From Collinsella tanakaei (GTDB lineage Bacteria; Actinomycetota; Coriobacteriia; Coriobacteriales; Coriobacteriaceae), in the NCBI RefSeq assembly GCF_021531055.1, contig NZ_JADYTL010000002.1, positions 62,001 to 126,000 on the forward strand: DNA of 64,000 nucleotides. The letters run 5' to 3'. The notes below the pieces were generated by a model. The model did no database searches and was not told where the DNA came from. It was given only the letters and a program-made list of their open reading frames with translations. Each line of letters begins with the position of its first letter. Position 1 is the stretch's first letter. The position numbers and the translations under genes are program-made. This document shows positions 41,888 through 49,310 of this stretch, piece after piece.

Positions 41888-42184
41888 ATGGAGTACATTC
41901 CCTCTGTGGTGCAGGCGATTCCTGGCGACAACCATACGGTCTTCGCCTACTTTTCCGATGGATCGATTCATCACGTCGACGTGAGCCCTCTTATCGCTCG
42001 AGGGGGAGTGTTTTCGCAACTGAATGACGAGAAGCTGCTCCGCGATACCCTTACCGTTCTTAACGATACTGTAGCTTGGGACATCTCCGGGAACAGGGAT
42101 GAGACCACCTGCATCGATCTGGACCCTTGGAACATTTACGAGAATTCTCCCGTCGTCGCCGACCCTTTAGAGTTCGTCGCGTAA
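41888..42184 (+). CDS. DUF2442 domain protein
   Basis: Protein of 98 residues. The DUF2442 pattern is seen in NHTVFAYFSDGSIHHVDVSPLI (split here: NHTVFAYF, then DGSIHHVDVSPLI) and DTVAWDISGNRDETTCIDLDP. The family is often paired with DUF4160 proteins and discussed as a possible toxin-antitoxin-like module; activity is not proven. AGGAGGTAAAAGCAC precedes the ATG. The upstream partner is only a fragment here, so the gene is an orphan. A 16-bp hairpin follows. Confidence 0.75.
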   Translation: MEYIPSVVQAIPGDNHTVFAYFSDGSIHHVDVSPLIARGGVFSQLNDEKLLRDTLTVLNDTVAWDISGNRDETTCIDLDPWNIYENSPVVADPLEFVA

Positions 42185-42221
42185 AGGAGCAGATTGGCTC
42201 CAAGTACCAGCTTGCCACCCT

Positions 42222-42264
42222 ATCGGGGGCAGTTGTCGCATTATTTGAGACAACTGCCCCCGAT
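42222..42264 (+). terminator. Hairpin after the DUF2442 gene
   Basis: Perfect 16-bp stem (ATCGGGGGCAGTTGTC and complement) with an 11-base loop, about 40 bases after the stop codon. Confidence 0.65.
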
Positions 42265-42297
42265 GCCAAATACATGTGCATCAATCGAGACTGCAGG

Positions 42298-42352
42298 AGG
42301 TGGTAATATGCAGAAAATGCATATTACCACCTCTGACCAGCCATCTTCTGAA
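42298..42352. repeat. Family D repeat, copy 2, with a 15-bp hairpin
   Basis: AGGTGGTAATATGCA and its complement enclose GAAAA (42298-42332); CTGACCAGCCATCTTCTGAA follows. The copy at 41589 shares the layout with different stem bases. Confidence 0.6.
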
Positions 42353-42408
42353 CTTCAGTGTTGAGCGACAAGCCGGTATCAAGTGCACGCCCCGCCCCAA
42401 TTCTCTTC

Positions 42409-42442
42409 GCGACAAGTTCGTGCCAAGTCCAACCCTGTCACC
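42409..42442. repeat. Degenerate family B repeat
   Basis: GCGACAAGTTCGTGCCAAGT with CCTGTCACC, at the 3' edge of the broken esterase gene. A more decayed unit starts at about 42364. Confidence 0.6.
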
Positions 42443-42828
42443 TACGCTGACGGCCTCAGCTTCGCCGCAAGCTCCGCGAAGTCCATGCGGCTCTGGGCGA
42501 AGGCGGTCATATCGAGGTTCAGCTGCTCGGCCCGCGTGAGAACATGCCGGTTGATGCACGCGTCAAGCTGGTCGTCCTCATCCGGAAGGGCGGAGGTCAC
42601 GTTGCGGCACTCCATGAACGCACGGAAATAGCGGACTCCGAAGCGGCGCTGCGACACGGCGTCGGTGTGGATGCCGTCGGGGTTGCACGACAGCCCCTCG
42701 GCGGACACGAGATAGCACCTGGGCTCATCCTCGACGAACCGGCGCATCTCGTCGTTGATCTGCTCGTACTCCACGGCACTGAGACCGAATCCGCTTTTGC
42801 CCAGAAAACCGGGCAGCTCTCCCATCAC
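42442..42828 (-). pseudogene. C-terminal fragment of a SASA-type carbohydrate esterase
   Basis: Only the last part of a sialate O-acetylesterase/acetylxylan esterase-like protein is present. It shows VMGELPGFL, VSAEGLSCNPDGIHTDAVSQ (the region with the catalytic Asp and His, here D-x2-H) and FGVRYFRAF, then a short extra tail. The N-terminal domain with the catalytic Ser is missing. The 5' break point is directly followed by two family B repeats, so repeat insertion or repeat-mediated deletion may have removed it. Confidence 0.65.
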
Positions 42829-42832
42829 GAAG

Positions 42833-42897
42833 ACAAGTTGGTGCCAGGTACAAACTTGTCAGAAGGCGACAAGTTGGTGCCAGGTTCAAACTTGGCG
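42833..42897. repeat. Two family B repeats
   Basis: AGACAAGTTGGTGCCAGGTA with CAAACTTGTC, then GCGACAAGTTGGTGCCAGGT with TCAAACTTGGCGC. This is the last copy of the family in the window. Confidence 0.8.
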
Positions 42898-42909
42898 CCC
42901 CGACACGGG

Positions 42910-43737
42910 TCACGCGCACGCGTAAATCGCGTCGCGCAGGAACTGTGCCGCTCCTGGCGCCACCTTCTCGTAGTAGGCGCGGAACCGTTCGTCGGAGACG
43001 TAGCCGTCCGCCAGGCCCTTGTGGGCCTCGGGCGTGTAGAGCCCATCCGGCCAGTACATGCGCAGCCAGTGGCCGTGCATCGCCACGAGCTTGCGCGCCT
43101 CCGGGCCCGCCGGGTCCCCCGTCTCCATCGCGCGGCGCAGCTGCTCGTTGATGGCGAGCTCGAGCTCGTCGGCCCGCAGGTGCGCTGCCTCGCCCATTGC
43201 CACGTACTTCTCGTTGGCGGCGTCCACCACCTCGTCGCCGTAGGCAGCACGAGCCTCCTCGCCGTAGGTCTCCTCGTTTTCGGCTACCTCACGCCAGCGC
43301 TTGAGGTGTGGCAGTAGCGTCGCCATGAGCGACACCGCCTCGTCGAGGGAGACGCCGAGGGCCTTGGCCTCCATGGGGGCCGTGGCCTCGATGAACTCGT
43401 CCATCGTCATGCCCTTGGCGGTGAAGTCGCCGTGGTCGTAGCAGTACTTGCAGAAGTCCGCGCTCTTGGAGCCGTCCGCCTCGGTGCCGTGCAGCTCCTC
43501 GTCGGGGATGGGCATACTGCAGCACTGGCAGTAGTAGCTCATGGGCATGTCGAAGAAGCGCTCGAGCGGCACGCCGAAGGTGACGCAGATGAGCTTGACC
43601 ATGTCGATCCCGGGTGTCGTCTCACCTTGCTCCCAGCGACTTATCGCCTGCCGCGTCACGTAGAGTCGGCGCGCCATCTCTTCCTGCGTGATACCCGCCT
43701 CCTTGCGGATGGTCGCGATAGTGTCCTTCATGGGCAT
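42910..43737 (-). CDS. HTH regulator with zinc ribbon and TipAS-type ligand domain
   Basis: Protein of 275 residues in three parts. Residues 1-62 are an XRE-type HTH (TQEEMARRLYVTRQAISRWE). Residues about 69-105 are a zinc ribbon (YCQCC and CKYC pairs). Residues about 130-275 resemble the TipAS domain, which in Streptomyces TipA binds thiopeptides and other antibiotics; the ending has AHKGLADGYV, FRAYYEKVAPGAAQFLRDA. In TipA the domain is joined to a MerR-type HTH, so here the DNA-binding part is different. The ATG at 43737 follows GGAGGACCCC. A fragment of a second TipAS end lies at 54.65 kb. Confidence 0.82.
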   Translation of the reverse strand: MPMKDTIATIRKEAGITQEEMARRLYVTRQAISRWEQGETTPGIDMVKLICVTFGVPLERFFDMPMSYYCQCCSMPIPDEELHGTEADGSKSADFCKYCYDHGDFTAKGMTMDEFIEATAPMEAKALGVSLDEAVSLMATLLPHLKRWREVAENEETYGEEARAAYGDEVVDAANEKYVAMGEAAHLRADELELAINEQLRRAMETGDPAGPEARKLVAMHGHWLRMYWPDGLYTPEAHKGLADGYVSDERFRAYYEKVAPGAAQFLRDAIYACA

Positions 43738-43918
43738 GGGGTCCTCCTTGCTCGGGGTTTGCCTCGGCTTCTCTTGCAAGCCCATTGTCCCGAGCAGCCC
43801 CGCGCCGCACAAGAAACAGCCTGTTGCGCGACCACCCACCTGCAAACGCGCGACATACCGCCCCGGTTATCGCGCACCCCCGATGCCCGCTTGCCCGTCC
43901 GCAAGCAGGGGGCTTCAA

Positions 43919-46420
43919 TCAGGCCGAGAGCAGGCTTGGGTCGATGTAGTCGGAGAGCAGCGTGTCGGCCATCCAGGACGAATTGTACGAGCGGCCCTGG
44001 AGCGCCGGGTCGTCCTGGGCGAGCATCAGGTACTCGTCGGACGAGGTGGTGTTGGACTGGTCGCCCGGGTCGTTCCAGGTCGGGTCGACCACGACCCAGC
44101 TGCCGTCGATGTTCACGAGGTTCCAGGCGTGGTCGGTCGCGTAGACGCCGGGCTGCGGTGGCACGTTGCCGGACGCGTACACCGACTCGAGCCCGGCGCG
44201 GTCAGCGAGGAGCTTGAAGGTCTGCGCGTAGCCGGAGCAGATCGAGCCGCCGTCGAGGATGAGCGTGCGCACGGTGGACGGGTCCTGGGTCGCGGCGTCC
44301 ATCGAGAAGCTCCCGGAGCTGATGGCGTCGTAGTTGTACCAGAGGTTCTCGGCGATGTAGTCGTTGATGGCGCGCACCTTCTCGGCGTCGGACATGCCGT
44401 CGTCGATGATATCCGCGACGATCTCGTCGGCCTTGTCGCTCACCTGCTGGCGCTGCTCGTTCAGGACGTCCTGGTCGTTGACTTGCTCCCACGGGGTCAG
44501 GCTGGTGACGGTGAGGAGCATCCTGCCGTCGCGGCGCGTCACCTGGTAGGTGGGGTTGCCGTTGAAGATGAGCGGGTTCTGGGCGCACGCCTCGAAGAGC
44601 GCGTCCGCGACGTTCGTGGTGCCGGCCGCGTTGGCGTAGTCGGTGACGTCGATGAAGGTGTTGCCCGCGAGCAGGTTGGCCGCGATGTAGCGCACGAGGT
44701 CGGAGGAGGCGTTGACCTCGTAGGGCACGTCGGGCATCGTAGTGGAGGGCTGCTGGCTCGCCTGGACGGCGTCCCAATCGATGCCGTCCTCGGCGTCGAT
44801 GCGCGTGGGGATGCCCGACGGCGAGTTCTCGCGCTGGAGCTCGTCGAGCGCCTGCGTGGCCGCCTGCTTGACCGACTCGATACCGCCCGGCCAGTACGGT
44901 GCGAGCACGCCCAGCTCACCGGAGAGCGCGGTGCCCGGCACCGTGTAGGGGATCACGTACATGTCGACGTTGCCCGTGGTGAGGTGCTGCTCGTCCGGGC
45001 CGTACGTGAGGTGCTCGTTGTCGGTCCGCGCGTTGTCGTAGTCGAGCTGGAGGCGCTGGATGCCCACCGTGCCGTCGGCCATGGAGACGTACTCGAACAG
45101 GCGCCACTTCATGTAGCCCACCGGGTCGGTGGCCTGGTCGGGCTCGGTGTCCGATCCCTGGTATATGAGCGCGGTGTAGGTCGCCGAGTCAATCGGCATC
45201 CTGCCCAGGAGGTCGTTTATGTTCCGGAAGTCGAAGGGCGACTGCTCGTCGTCGGGGCCGACCGCGATGACCGAGACGGACGCGTCCTTGACGTGCTCGG
45301 CGTTGGGAACGTAGTCGGCGACCTCGAGGCCCTGCTGCCCGGCGGCGGCGTCCTGGCGGTTCTCGAGGATCTCGTCCTCGGATTCGCCGACGAGCAGCTC
45401 GTCGAAGCGGCTGTTCTGCTGGAAGGTCCCGGCGACGCCGTCGTCCTGCATCATTTGGTTGAACTCGGCGGAATCGGCGTCGTAGTCGGCCGTGTCGATC
45501 GAGGTGTCCTGCGTCGAGGCGAGCAGGTCGTAGATGTAGCGGTCGAGGGAGCTCGTCGACGTCTCGTCAACGGCCGACAGGTAGACCTCGTAGTGGTCGG
45601 CCCCCTCGACCGGGTCCCACGAGACCGAGAGCGTGCCGGTCCCGGTCACGCTGATCTGCACGTTATCCGGCTCGGCGAGCGCGTCCTCGTCCTTGTCGAC
45701 GTCGTTGGCGACCGTGAAGTAGGTGACCTCGGGCTTGTCGAGCTTCTCGCCGTCCGAGCCTATGTAGCGGACCAGGTAGTAGCCGCCGAAGCCGTACCAG
45801 CGCCCGAGCGGGACGAACTCGTCGGACTCGGCATCGTCGAGGTGGAAGATGTCGATCGCGTCGGTGTCGTTGCCGTTCTCGTCGCGCACGCGGGGGTCGG
45901 CGGGCGACACGTAGAGGGCGTTCTCCCCGTCGTCGCTCTCGAACATCGAGACCGTCGTCGGGAACTCGTGCGAGAACGAGCTGTCGGTGTAGACGCGCAC
46001 GGCGTCGTAGGGGTTCGTGTTGCCGATCTGGTCGAAGCTGTCGAAGGTCATGTCGATGCCGTCGTCGAGCGGGAACTCGAACTCATAGCAGTCGTCGAGG
46101 TCGAGCTGGGCCTCCTGCAGGCTGTACTTATCGGGGTCGAGGGCGCTGTAGTACGCCGGCCCGCCCGACGCTCCCGCGCCGCCACCGGAGCCACCGGAAC
46201 CGCCCGAGACCATGGGGAGGACGACGAAAATGCCGAGCGCGGCGACCAGCACGACCACGACCGCTACCGCCACGGCGATCGGCAACACGCGCCGCTTGGG
46301 GCCAGGGGGCGTCGGAGATGCGGGCGCCTTGTCGGAGCTGGGGTCGTCGAGCTTGGCTCCGCACGCCGGGCAAAATCTCGCATCGTCGGAGATGGGCTGG
46401 TTGCAGTGAGGGCAGAGCAT
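43919..46420 (-). CDS. Membrane-anchored transglutaminase-like protein with N-terminal zinc ribbon
   Basis: Protein of 833 residues. It starts with a zinc ribbon (CPHC and CPAC, residues 3-21) and a Pro-rich linker. One membrane helix (about 45-70) and a Gly/Ser-rich spacer follow. A long acidic outside region contains a fibronectin-III-like segment (VSVTGTGTLSVSW type, about 255-285). The C-terminal transglutaminase-like core has Cys728 (GGSICSGYAQTF), His764 (TDHAWNLVN) and Asp779 (VVDPTWND). Such proteins may crosslink or cleave peptides at the cell surface. The zinc ribbon would be cytoplasmic. GGAGGCAAC precedes the ATG. It stands alone, with no clear operon. Confidence 0.78.
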   Translation of the reverse strand: MLCPHCNQPISDDARFCPACGAKLDDPSSDKAPASPTPPGPKRRVLPIAVAVAVVVVLVAALGIFVVLPMVSGGSGGSGGGAGASGGPAYYSALDPDKYSLQEAQLDLDDCYEFEFPLDDGIDMTFDSFDQIGNTNPYDAVRVYTDSSFSHEFPTTVSMFESDDGENALYVSPADPRVRDENGNDTDAIDIFHLDDAESDEFVPLGRWYGFGGYYLVRYIGSDGEKLDKPEVTYFTVANDVDKDEDALAEPDNVQISVTGTGTLSVSWDPVEGADHYEVYLSAVDETSTSSLDRYIYDLLASTQDTSIDTADYDADSAEFNQMMQDDGVAGTFQQNSRFDELLVGESEDEILENRQDAAAGQQGLEVADYVPNAEHVKDASVSVIAVGPDDEQSPFDFRNINDLLGRMPIDSATYTALIYQGSDTEPDQATDPVGYMKWRLFEYVSMADGTVGIQRLQLDYDNARTDNEHLTYGPDEQHLTTGNVDMYVIPYTVPGTALSGELGVLAPYWPGGIESVKQAATQALDELQRENSPSGIPTRIDAEDGIDWDAVQASQQPSTTMPDVPYEVNASSDLVRYIAANLLAGNTFIDVTDYANAAGTTNVADALFEACAQNPLIFNGNPTYQVTRRDGRMLLTVTSLTPWEQVNDQDVLNEQRQQVSDKADEIVADIIDDGMSDAEKVRAINDYIAENLWYNYDAISSGSFSMDAATQDPSTVRTLILDGGSICSGYAQTFKLLADRAGLESVYASGNVPPQPGVYATDHAWNLVNIDGSWVVVDPTWNDPGDQSNTTSSDEYLMLAQDDPALQGRSYNSSWMADTLLSDYIDPSLLSA

Positions 46421-46655
46421 GTTGCCTCCCTAGGTCGTCTGGCTGTTCCCATTGTATTCCGCCGTCGCGAGCTCCCCCGCGTGTTTTGGAAACCTTTACG
46501 CAGCGTTCCGCATGGGAAGCAGACACCCTACTCGCAGATATGGCGAACGTAATGGCATCGCCACGATATGGGTACCGGGAGAGCCTTACCTCTATACCCG
46601 CATCACGATCAGGCACGGATTGCGTCGCGCAGGATACGGGCGCCGAATCGGCCCA

Positions 46656-47000
46656 TTAGAGAACAGCGGCAACCTGCGACCAGGGCTTGATCTTCTTAAG
46701 CTCAGGCTCTAGCTTACGCCGAGCAGCCTCGATGTCGTATGCCGCCTGAGCGCGAAGCCAGTATCCATCAGAGAGCCCGAAGAAGCGGCACAGCCGAAGA
46801 TCGGTGTCCGCGGTAACAGAGCGCCGTCCTAGCACGATCTGTCCGATGCGCTGCGCAGGGATGCCCGTCTCCTTCGCTAGGCGATACTGGGAGATTCCCA
46901 TGGGGTCAAGAAACTCTTCTTTAAGGAGCTCCCCCGGAGTAACAGGGGTAAGCAAGCTGTCGCTCTTCCGTTGCTCAGTGATAGTCGACGATCTCGACAT
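46656..47000 (-). CDS. higA: HigA-type antitoxin
   Basis: XRE-family antitoxin of 114 residues. The VapI/HigA pattern is seen in TPGELLKEEFLDPMGISQYRLA, RIGQIVLGRRSVTADTDLRL and FFGLSDGYWLRAQAAYD. It should neutralise the RelE-like toxin encoded before it and repress the shared promoter. The ATG at 47000 lies inside the end of higB (26-base overlap), with GGAGGTGTCGAAG upstream. Toxin-first gene order is standard for higBA. Confidence 0.85.
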   Translation of the reverse strand: MSRSSTITEQRKSDSLLTPVTPGELLKEEFLDPMGISQYRLAKETGIPAQRIGQIVLGRRSVTADTDLRLCRFFGLSDGYWLRAQAAYDIEAARRKLEPELKKIKPWSQVAAVL

Positions 47001-47253
47001 CTTCGACACCTCCCTCGACCCAGCGGAAGCAGATTCTGTACTGGTCGTTGATGCGAATGCTGTACTGTCCATCCCTATCACCCGCCAACGCTTCCAATCG
47101 ATTTCCCGGAGGAACACGCAAATCCGAGAGCAGCTGCGCAACCTGTAGCTGCCGCACCTTGCGCAGGGCAACGCGCTCGAATGCCGCAAACCGCGGTACG
47201 CGGAACCCATTGGCAAGTCTCTCCGCATCCGCATCTTTGAACGACCGTATCAT
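46975..47253 (-). CDS. higB: HigB/RelE-type toxin
   Basis: mRNA interferase-type toxin of 92 residues, the normal length. The family pattern is complete: IRSFKDADAERLANG at the start, KVRQLQVAQLLSDLRVPPGNRLEAL in the middle and YSIRINDQYRICFRW with the conserved basic residues near the end. GAGGCG precedes the ATG at 47253. Its promoter holds a LexA box, so the pair appears to be DNA-damage inducible. Confidence 0.87.
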   Translation of the reverse strand: MIRSFKDADAERLANGFRVPRFAAFERVALRKVRQLQVAQLLSDLRVPPGNRLEALAGDRDGQYSIRINDQYRICFRWVEGGVEDVEIVDYH

Positions 47254-47292
47254 AGTATCGCCTCGCGTTACTAGTGTCAATAGCGCGTTCAT

Positions 47293-47321
47293 AGTATAGA
47301 ACATATGTTCGTCTATATCAA
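47293..47321 (-). promoter_or_regulatory. higBA promoter with a LexA box in the spacer
   Basis: On the minus strand, -35 TTGATA (47316-47321) and -10 TATACT (47293-47298) are separated by exactly 17 bases. Inside the spacer, adjoining the -10, is CGAACATATGTTC (47299-47311), a perfect Gram-positive LexA palindrome. Confidence 0.8.
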
Positions 47322-47475
47322 GAAACGAGATACTCCATGATGCGATGCCTGCGCATGCCCGGCTTCCGTCCTGCCCTTCGGACGCGTACGAAGGTGCGGA
47401 GCTGATGCATTACCTTGTGATTATGAGAATCCGGCACCAGGTACTGGATCCTCGCTGGAAGCGCTCTCGGTGCAC

Positions 47476-47808
47476 CTACTCCTCGATGCTGGAGATGCCC
47501 TCCAAGCGCACGGCAACGAACTGCGTGCCATCTCCCTGCTTGAACGGGCGCTCCACGAGCACCCACTCGTCATCCACATCGACAACGGTCCCGTCGAGCA
47601 CCGCAGAGCCGACGGCGGGATTGGCTTCGTCGAGCATGAGCTTGCACGAGGTGCCCCGCCGCCGCTTGAGCTGCTCGCGCAAGCCGCTCGAAAGAGCACC
47701 CTCGCGCGCTGCCAGGCGGCGCAGGTCGCGCTTCGTGGGCATCCACACATAGAGTGCGATGACGAAGCCGAAGGTCAGCATGGTGATGACTTGGTAAAAC
47801 GTATCCAT
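47476..47808 (-). CDS. Small membrane protein paired with an XRE regulator
   Basis: Protein of 110 residues: one N-terminal membrane helix (about 5-24), a basic segment (KRDLRRLAAREG), and a C-terminal beta-type region. Its stretch SAVLDGTVVDVDDEWVLV resembles SALLDAEVLDVSDGWLRV in the regulator encoded immediately upstream (10 of 18 positions identical), so the two genes share a domain. It starts three bases after the regulator stop. No family name is recognised. Confidence 0.6.
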   Translation of the reverse strand: MDTFYQVITMLTFGFVIALYVWMPTKRDLRRLAAREGALSSGLREQLKRRRGTSCKLMLDEANPAVGSAVLDGTVVDVDDEWVLVERPFKQGDGTQFVAVRLEGISSIEE

Positions 47809-47811
47809 GGC

Positions 47812-48270
47812 TCACACTCCCGTCGTCGCGATGCCGTCGATATCGCGCAGGTCGATCAGGCGGACGACACGCTCCTCATCGACCTTGAGCGACCCCAGGC
47901 GAGGGCGCTTGACCGTGCAGGCCACGCGCAGCCAGCCATCGGAAACGTCGAGCACCTCGGCGTCGAGCAGGGCGCTCCCATCACCCGCGTACGCCACCGT
48001 GACCGTGCGACCAATGAACGCGCGCGGCACATGGATGTCGCACGTGCGCCTCTGCCCGCCCGAGCTCACCACGTCCACCTCGTCGCTCACCAAATCGTCC
48101 AAGGTGACACCGTAAAGCCGGGCGAGCTCCGCGGCCTTGTCGAGCGCGGGCGACCCCTGACCCAGCTCCCAGTTGCTGATCGTTTGACGCGACGTACCGA
48201 TGGCAGACGCCACCTCTTGCTGGCTCATGCCGGCTCGGCGTCGGAGCGCCGCGAGCTTATCGCCGATCAT
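47812..48270 (-). CDS. XRE-family regulator with a C-terminal beta domain
   Basis: Protein of 152 residues. The HTH (MSQQEVASAIGTSRQTISNWE, about 17-37 when split) occupies the first 65. The rest (about 75-152) is beta-rich and contains SALLDAEVLDVSDGWLRV, similar to the C-terminal region of the membrane protein encoded downstream. The start at 48270 has AAGGAGGCGGGC upstream. The pair looks like a regulator and a membrane-bound partner, but the signal is unknown. Confidence 0.7.
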   Translation of the reverse strand: MIGDKLAALRRRAGMSQQEVASAIGTSRQTISNWELGQGSPALDKAAELARLYGVTLDDLVSDEVDVVSSGGQRRTCDIHVPRAFIGRTVTVAYAGDGSALLDAEVLDVSDGWLRVACTVKRPRLGSLKVDEERVVRLIDLRDIDGIATTGV

Positions 48271-48328
48271 GCCCGCCTCCTTGCGTAGGGAAGCCTGTAT
48301 CACCAGCTATTGTTCCTCATGTTGGGGC

Positions 48329-48418
48329 TTAGCGCGAGCAAATTCCTTGGGCAATGCCGCAAATGACCTTGGCGATGCCGTCGGGGACCGAGCAGCATCC
48401 CCAGCTGCCATATGGCAT
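48329..48418 (-). CDS. Small Cys-rich peptide next to the ABC resistance operon
   Basis: ORF of 29 residues starting MPYGSWGCCSVPDG and ending ICGIAQGICSR, with four cysteines. GAGGGG stands four bases before the ATG. An open frame continues upstream for about 53 more codons without ribosome site, so a leader-containing precursor is also possible. It follows the second permease of an ABC operon of the lantibiotic-resistance kind on the same strand. No modification enzyme is nearby. A 21-base stretch encoding CCSVPDG also occurs, with one mismatch, at the end of that permease gene. It may be a bacteriocin-like peptide or a chance ORF. Confidence 0.35.
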   Translation of the reverse strand: MPYGSWGCCSVPDGIAKVICGIAQGICSR

Positions 48419-48518
48419 CGCGCCCCTCAGCTCCGTTGACCTGACCACCTTGATCGAGGCAAACGCCCTGCAGGATGGGTTCGCCAGCACGTTACGCGAC
48501 GGGGATGCCTGCGCGGGC

Positions 48519-49301
48519 CTACCGCGCGCGCCGGCCGCGCGAGACGCGTTGGCGACCGCTCCGTGCCTTGCCACCACCGTCGGGAACCGAGCAGCAGGCG
48601 ATCGCTACCGTCACCGCCACGCACACGGCAAGCACCGCCGCGCCGACGACCGGGTTATACGAAACGATGCCCGACCCATCGATTGGCACGTAACCGATGA
48701 GTCCAAACGCTGCCGAGGGCGGGTACACGTCGGCGAGGTTTTGACCAGCGACGAAGATGCCCACAAAGCCGTAGCAGAAGGCAACGAGCACCCCGATGAA
48801 GAACTTGCCGCGCCACCGGGCAAAGAGCGCGATGATAGGCGCGAGCGCCAGGAACTGCAGCGCATTCAAGCCGATGATCTGCGCCGCCCCGCGCACGAGC
48901 GTCGCCGCCGTGAAATCCGCCGGATGCACCCATGCAACCGACAACGTCACCGAGCACAGGAGGCTAAACACCCCGAACGCGATGGCGGCGAGCCATGCAA
49001 CAACGAGCTTCGCGGCAAGCAGGCGCCGCCAGCTCACCGGAACGCAGAAGAGCGATTTCAGCGTATCGTCCGTATACTCGCGATCGATGATGAAGCCGCC
49101 GATGAGCGTGACGGTGAACGGCATGATGTAGGAGAAGTTTGCCCAGATAAGGTTCGAGACGTAATCGGCGTAGGTGCACGCCCCGTCAAAAAGGCTCGTC
49201 GAGGCCGCATACGCCGCACCCAGCACCACGGTCACCGCGCCGAACCACAACACGTTGTAACGCTTGAGCTTCATGAACTCGCACAGAATGAGCGCACCCA
49301 T
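48519..49301 (-). CDS. ABC-2 permease of a peptide-resistance transporter (second subunit)
   Basis: Membrane protein of 260 residues with six helices. The segment DREYTDDTLKSLFCVPVSWRR after helix 2 is characteristic of LanE/LanG/MutE-like immunity permeases. The C-terminus is odd: after the last helix it reads ACCSVPDGGG followed by a basic Arg/Gly-rich tail, and the DNA coding CCSVPDG recurs in the small ORF downstream. GGAGGTTCAC precedes the ATG. The pump would move or expel a membrane-active peptide. Confidence 0.8.
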   Translation of the reverse strand: MGALILCEFMKLKRYNVLWFGAVTVVLGAAYAASTSLFDGACTYADYVSNLIWANFSYIMPFTVTLIGGFIIDREYTDDTLKSLFCVPVSWRRLLAAKLVVAWLAAIAFGVFSLLCSVTLSVAWVHPADFTAATLVRGAAQIIGLNALQFLALAPIIALFARWRGKFFIGVLVAFCYGFVGIFVAGQNLADVYPPSAAFGLIGYVPIDGSGIVSYNPVVGAAVLAVCVAVTVAIACCSVPDGGGKARSGRQRVSRGRRAR

Positions 49302-49310
49302 GTGAACCTC

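Noticed and set aside
11331-42897. Possible CRISPR array from the many short repeats
   Set aside because: The repeats are dispersed between genes with irregular spacing and orientation, and no cas gene is present. They fit palindromic intergenic repeats instead.
43688-46552. 954-codon open frame opposite the transglutaminase-like gene
   Set aside because: Low-complexity Val/Gly/Arg composition and no motif; the minus-strand protein has a zinc ribbon, membrane helix and catalytic triad.
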